Positions 20,974 through 23,240 of a stretch of 23,240 bases of DNA are shown piece after piece. The stretch is taken from positions 1-23,240 of the forward strand of contig DOEC01000010.1 of assembly GCA_003524085.1 (NCBI GenBank), in the 5' to 3' direction. Position numbers and translations under genes: made by a program. Within the stretch, counting starts at the first letter, position 1, and each line of letters begins with the position of its first letter. This DNA comes from Bacillota bacterium. Lineage in GTDB: Bacteria > Bacillota_I > Bacilli_A > RF39 > UBA660. Under the pieces are notes generated by a model. The model was not told where the DNA came from. It saw only the letters and a list, made by a program, of their open reading frames with translations, and made no database searches.

Positions 20974-23068
20974 ATTTTATTATTAAGTTATTATCTTTAT
21001 AGTCAACTGTAACTGTGCTGTTAGATTTTATTTCGTTATTAATTAGTTTAGTAGCAAGAAGTGTTTCTAGTTTATTACTAACAAGTCTTTTTAAAGGACG
21101 TGCACCAAATGCTTCATCATATCCATTATCAATAAAATATCTTCTAGCATCATCTGTAAGTACTATTTTTACATTGATATCAACTAATCTACGCTCGATT
21201 TGTTTAACTATATTATCAAGAATTTCACTTAAATTATCCTTATTTAACTTATTAAATACGATTATCTCATCAAGTCTATTTAAAAATTCTGGTCTAAAGT
21301 ATTTAGTAAGCTCACTAGTTACTTTATCGCTTTCTCCATTTAAGATGTATTCGCTTCCCACGTTAGATGTCATAATTATGATAGTGTTTTTGAAGTTAAC
21401 GCATCTACCATTTGAGTCAGTTAATCTTCCTTCGTCTAGTATTTGTAAAAGTAAGTTTAACACATCAGGGTGAGCTTTTTCTATTTCGTCAAACAAAACT
21501 ATTGAATATGGGTTTCTTCTTACTTTTTCAGTAAGTTGTCCACCTTCTTCGTATCCGATGTATCCTGGTGCTGCACCAATAAGTCTTGATACTGAATACT
21601 TTTCCATATACTCACTCATATCAATTCTAATCATGTGTGCCTCGTCGTCAAACAACTCATATGCTAGACTTCTTGCAACTTCTGTTTTACCTACACCAGT
21701 AGGGCCTAAAAACATAAATGTACCAATGGGTCTATTAGGATCTTTTATACCACTTCTTGAACGAAGTATAGCATTACTTACTAACTTTAATGCATCATCT
21801 TGTCCTTTAACACGTTTCTTTAAGTTATCATATAAGTGTAAGACTTTTTCTTTTTCACTAGAAATTAACTTTGATAAAGGAATATTAGTCCATTTACTAA
21901 TTACATTAGCGATGTCTTCACTAGTAACCACGTCAGACAAAATTCCTTCTTTACCTTTCTTACTTAACTCACTAAGTTTTTCATTTAACTTTGGCAATAC
22001 TTCATTCTTAATTCTAGCAGCAGTTTCTAGGTCATAACTATTTTTAGCATTTTCAAATTCAAAAGTATATTTAGAAATATCAGATTTAACTCTTTTTATT
22101 TCTTCATTAACACTTTTTTCTTCTTTCCACTTGCTACTTAATTCTTGTTCTTTACTTTTTAAGTCGTATAGTTCTTTATCAAGAGCTTCAAGTCTTTTTA
22201 TAGAAACTTCGTCTTTTTCTTTCTTTAAAGCTTCTTTTTCCACTTGAAGAGTTAATATTTTTCTTGTAACTTCATCAAGTGAAGTAGGTACACTATCCAT
22301 TTGCACTCTTATTGTGGCACATGCTTCATCTACTAAATCTATTGCTTTATCAGGTAAAAATCTATCAGTTATATATCTATTAGATAAAGTGGCTGCACTT
22401 ACAAGAGCTTTATCTTGAATAGTAACACCATGGAATATCTCAAATCTTTCTTTTAAACCACGCAAGATAGTAATAGTATCTTCTACAGTTGGTTCACTTA
22501 CTATAACTTTTTGAAACCTTCTTTCAAGAGCTCCATCTTTTTCAATGTACATTCTATACTCATTTAATGTAGTAGCACCAATTACATGAATTTCACCACG
22601 GGCTAACATTGGTTTTAAAATGTTACCAGTGTCCATTGCGCCTTCCACTGCACCAGTACCAACGATGGTGTGAATTTCATCAATAAACATTATGATGTTT
22701 CCTTCACTCTTTTTGACTTCATCAAGTACTTTCTTAAGTCTTTCTTCAAACTCGCCACGGTATTTAGCACCTGCAATCAAGCTTGCCATATTTAACTCCC
22801 AAACAGTTTTATTTTTCAAACTTTCTGGAACGTCCCCTTTGACAATCCTCTGTGCAAGTCCTTCAACTATAGCAGTTTTACCAACACCTGGTTCACCAAT
22901 TAGAACAGGGTTGTTTTTAGTTTTTCTAGATAAAATTCTAGTGATGCTACGTACTTCTTCATCACGCCCAATAATTGGGTCTATCTTACGAGACTTCACA
23001 TCTTCATTTATATTACGTCCATATTTTTCTAGAACGTTTTCTTCTTCATTATTATTCATATCAAACAT
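20972..23068 (-). CDS. clpB: ClpB-type disaggregase lacking the N-terminal domain
   Basis: Hexameric AAA+ chaperone that pulls proteins out of aggregates with DnaK/DnaJ. The 698-aa product has two ATPase rings. NBD1 has Walker A GEPGVGKT (58-65) and Walker B IMFIDE (126-131), with arginine fingers in GALERRFQKV. The M-domain coiled coil (about 255-375, opening DSVPTSLDEVTRKILTLQVE) is long as in ClpB and not short as in ClpC. NBD2 has Walker A GPTGVGKT (455-462), GYIGYEEGGQLTEKVRR and NRLDEIIVF. No ClpP-binding loop was noticed. The usual ~140-residue Clp N domain is missing: the protein starts MFDMNNNEEE and enters LEKYGRNINEDVKSRKIDPI at once. The ATG at 23066-23068 has AGGAGG eight bases upstream, so the short start is genuine. 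It is controlled by CIRCE. Confidence 0.95.
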   Translation of the reverse strand: MFDMNNNEEENVLEKYGRNINEDVKSRKIDPIIGRDEEVRSITRILSRKTKNNPVLIGEPGVGKTAIVEGLAQRIVKGDVPESLKNKTVWELNMASLIAGAKYRGEFEERLKKVLDEVKKSEGNIIMFIDEIHTIVGTGAVEGAMDTGNILKPMLARGEIHVIGATTLNEYRMYIEKDGALERRFQKVIVSEPTVEDTITILRGLKERFEIFHGVTIQDKALVSAATLSNRYITDRFLPDKAIDLVDEACATIRVQMDSVPTSLDEVTRKILTLQVEKEALKKEKDEVSIKRLEALDKELYDLKSKEQELSSKWKEEKSVNEEIKRVKSDISKYTFEFENAKNSYDLETAARIKNEVLPKLNEKLSELSKKGKEGILSDVVTSEDIANVISKWTNIPLSKLISSEKEKVLHLYDNLKKRVKGQDDALKLVSNAILRSRSGIKDPNRPIGTFMFLGPTGVGKTEVARSLAYELFDDEAHMIRIDMSEYMEKYSVSRLIGAAPGYIGYEEGGQLTEKVRRNPYSIVLFDEIEKAHPDVLNLLLQILDEGRLTDSNGRCVNFKNTIIIMTSNVGSEYILNGESDKVTSELTKYFRPEFLNRLDEIIVFNKLNKDNLSEILDNIVKQIERRLVDINVKIVLTDDARRYFIDNGYDEAFGARPLKRLVSNKLETLLATKLINNEIKSNSTVTVDYKDNNLIIK

Positions 23069-23095
23069 ATTTCATTCCTCCTTTTTACGTTATAT

Positions 23096-23124
23096 ATTAT
23101 ACCACAAAAATTAGCACTCGTCAA
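23096..23124 (-). promoter_or_regulatory. SigA promoter of clpB
   Basis: Minus strand TTGACG (23119-23124), 17-bp spacer, TATAAT (23096-23101). The -35 lies inside the CIRCE, so HrcA would block RNA polymerase. Confidence 0.92.
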
Positions 23125-23137
23125 TAGAGAGTGCTAA
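23111..23137. promoter_or_regulatory. CIRCE operator (HrcA binding site)
   Basis: TTAGCACTC, nine bases, GAGTGCTAA: identical to the consensus CIRCE arms and spacing. It implies that the genome encodes HrcA and that clpB is heat-inducible by derepression. Confidence 0.97.
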
Positions 23138-23155
23138 CTATAATAATTTAAAAGA

Positions 23156-23240
23156 CTAGAGAGAGTGAATAATCTTATCTATGCTTTCATGTAAAGATAA
23201 ATTTATTTTCATTAACTTTGCACCTTTTTGCACCCACTTT
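23156..23240 (-). CDS. 3' end of an unknown gene, or an 18-codon ORF
   Basis: A minus-strand frame enters from the right edge and stops with TAG at 23156-23158. It reads KWVQKGAKLM, then KINLSLHESIDKIIHSL. The internal ATG at 23210-23212 has AAAAGGTG nine bases upstream, so an 18-aa peptide is also possible. There is too little sequence to name it. It ends about 19 bases before the CIRCE. Confidence 0.35.
   Translation of the reverse strand, partial: KWVQKGAKLMKINLSLHESIDKIIHSL

Noticed and set aside
22692..23114. 140-codon plus-strand ORF antisense to clpB
   Set aside because: It is a shadow of the NBD1 coding frame, runs through the clpB promoter and CIRCE region, and has Ser/Leu-rich shadow composition.

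Overview
The window looks like a chromosomal core region of a low-GC, endospore-lineage Bacillota (Bacilli-like, possibly an uncultured gut lineage). Supporting signs are the very AT-rich DNA, AGGAGG-type ribosome binding sites and a T-box leader. The division genes ftsA, ftsZ and ezrA, the spore-coat morphogen gene spoIVA, a dnaD-type gene and a CIRCE-controlled clpB point the same way. TGA is used as a stop (for example at ATGA overlaps) and Trp is TGG, so this is the standard bacterial code and not the Mycoplasma code. No tRNA, rRNA, CRISPR array or insertion sequence was seen. Nearly all genes are on the minus strand; only rpsD and a small XRE regulator are on plus.

Layout, left to right. 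(1) 1-1303: the 5' part of a membrane-anchored polysaccharide-deacetylase-like gene with a TTG start, a 138-aa protein of possible Sm-like fold, and a small zinc-ribbon protein. The first two genes are separated by a hairpin that also holds a Shine-Dalgarno. (2) 1067-3091: a T-box operon, leader > DUF1653 > serS > zinc ribbon. The specifier reads UCA (Ser) and the acceptor-binding bulge fits G73 of tRNA-Ser. (3) 3134-5351: a tandem array of three DUF1016/YhcG-type PDDEXK nuclease paralogues with a 947-bp period, the last one truncated. Each carries a GC-rich palindrome at the same codon positions but with a different sequence. (4) 5527-10166: ezrA-ftsK-deoD, tightly packed. (5) 10243-12133: an unknown gene, divergent rpsD with a long structured leader, and a membrane-anchored exported protein. 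(6) 12291-15767: ftsA-ftsZ and a membrane-anchored XRE regulator. (7) 15831-18437: HU gene, cca, dnaD, nth. (8) 18584-20960: spoIVA with a SigE-like promoter, a DUF4282-like membrane protein, and a divergent XRE regulator. (9) 20972-23240: clpB lacking its N domain, under a SigA promoter overlapped by a perfect CIRCE, and the tail of another gene.

The genes mostly serve growth and division: Z-ring assembly (FtsA, FtsZ, EzrA), chromosome segregation (FtsK), nucleoid and replication (HU, DnaD), base repair (Nth), tRNA maturation and charging (Cca, SerS), ribosome assembly (S4), stress disaggregation (ClpB), purine salvage (DeoD) and sporulation (SpoIVA). The accessory part is the DUF1016 array. 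The strongest candidate for something undescribed is its set of position-conserved, sequence-divergent coding palindromes. Several regulatory RNAs and operators (SD-sequestering hairpins, the rpsD leader switch, palindromes near hup and spoIVA) also merit attention.
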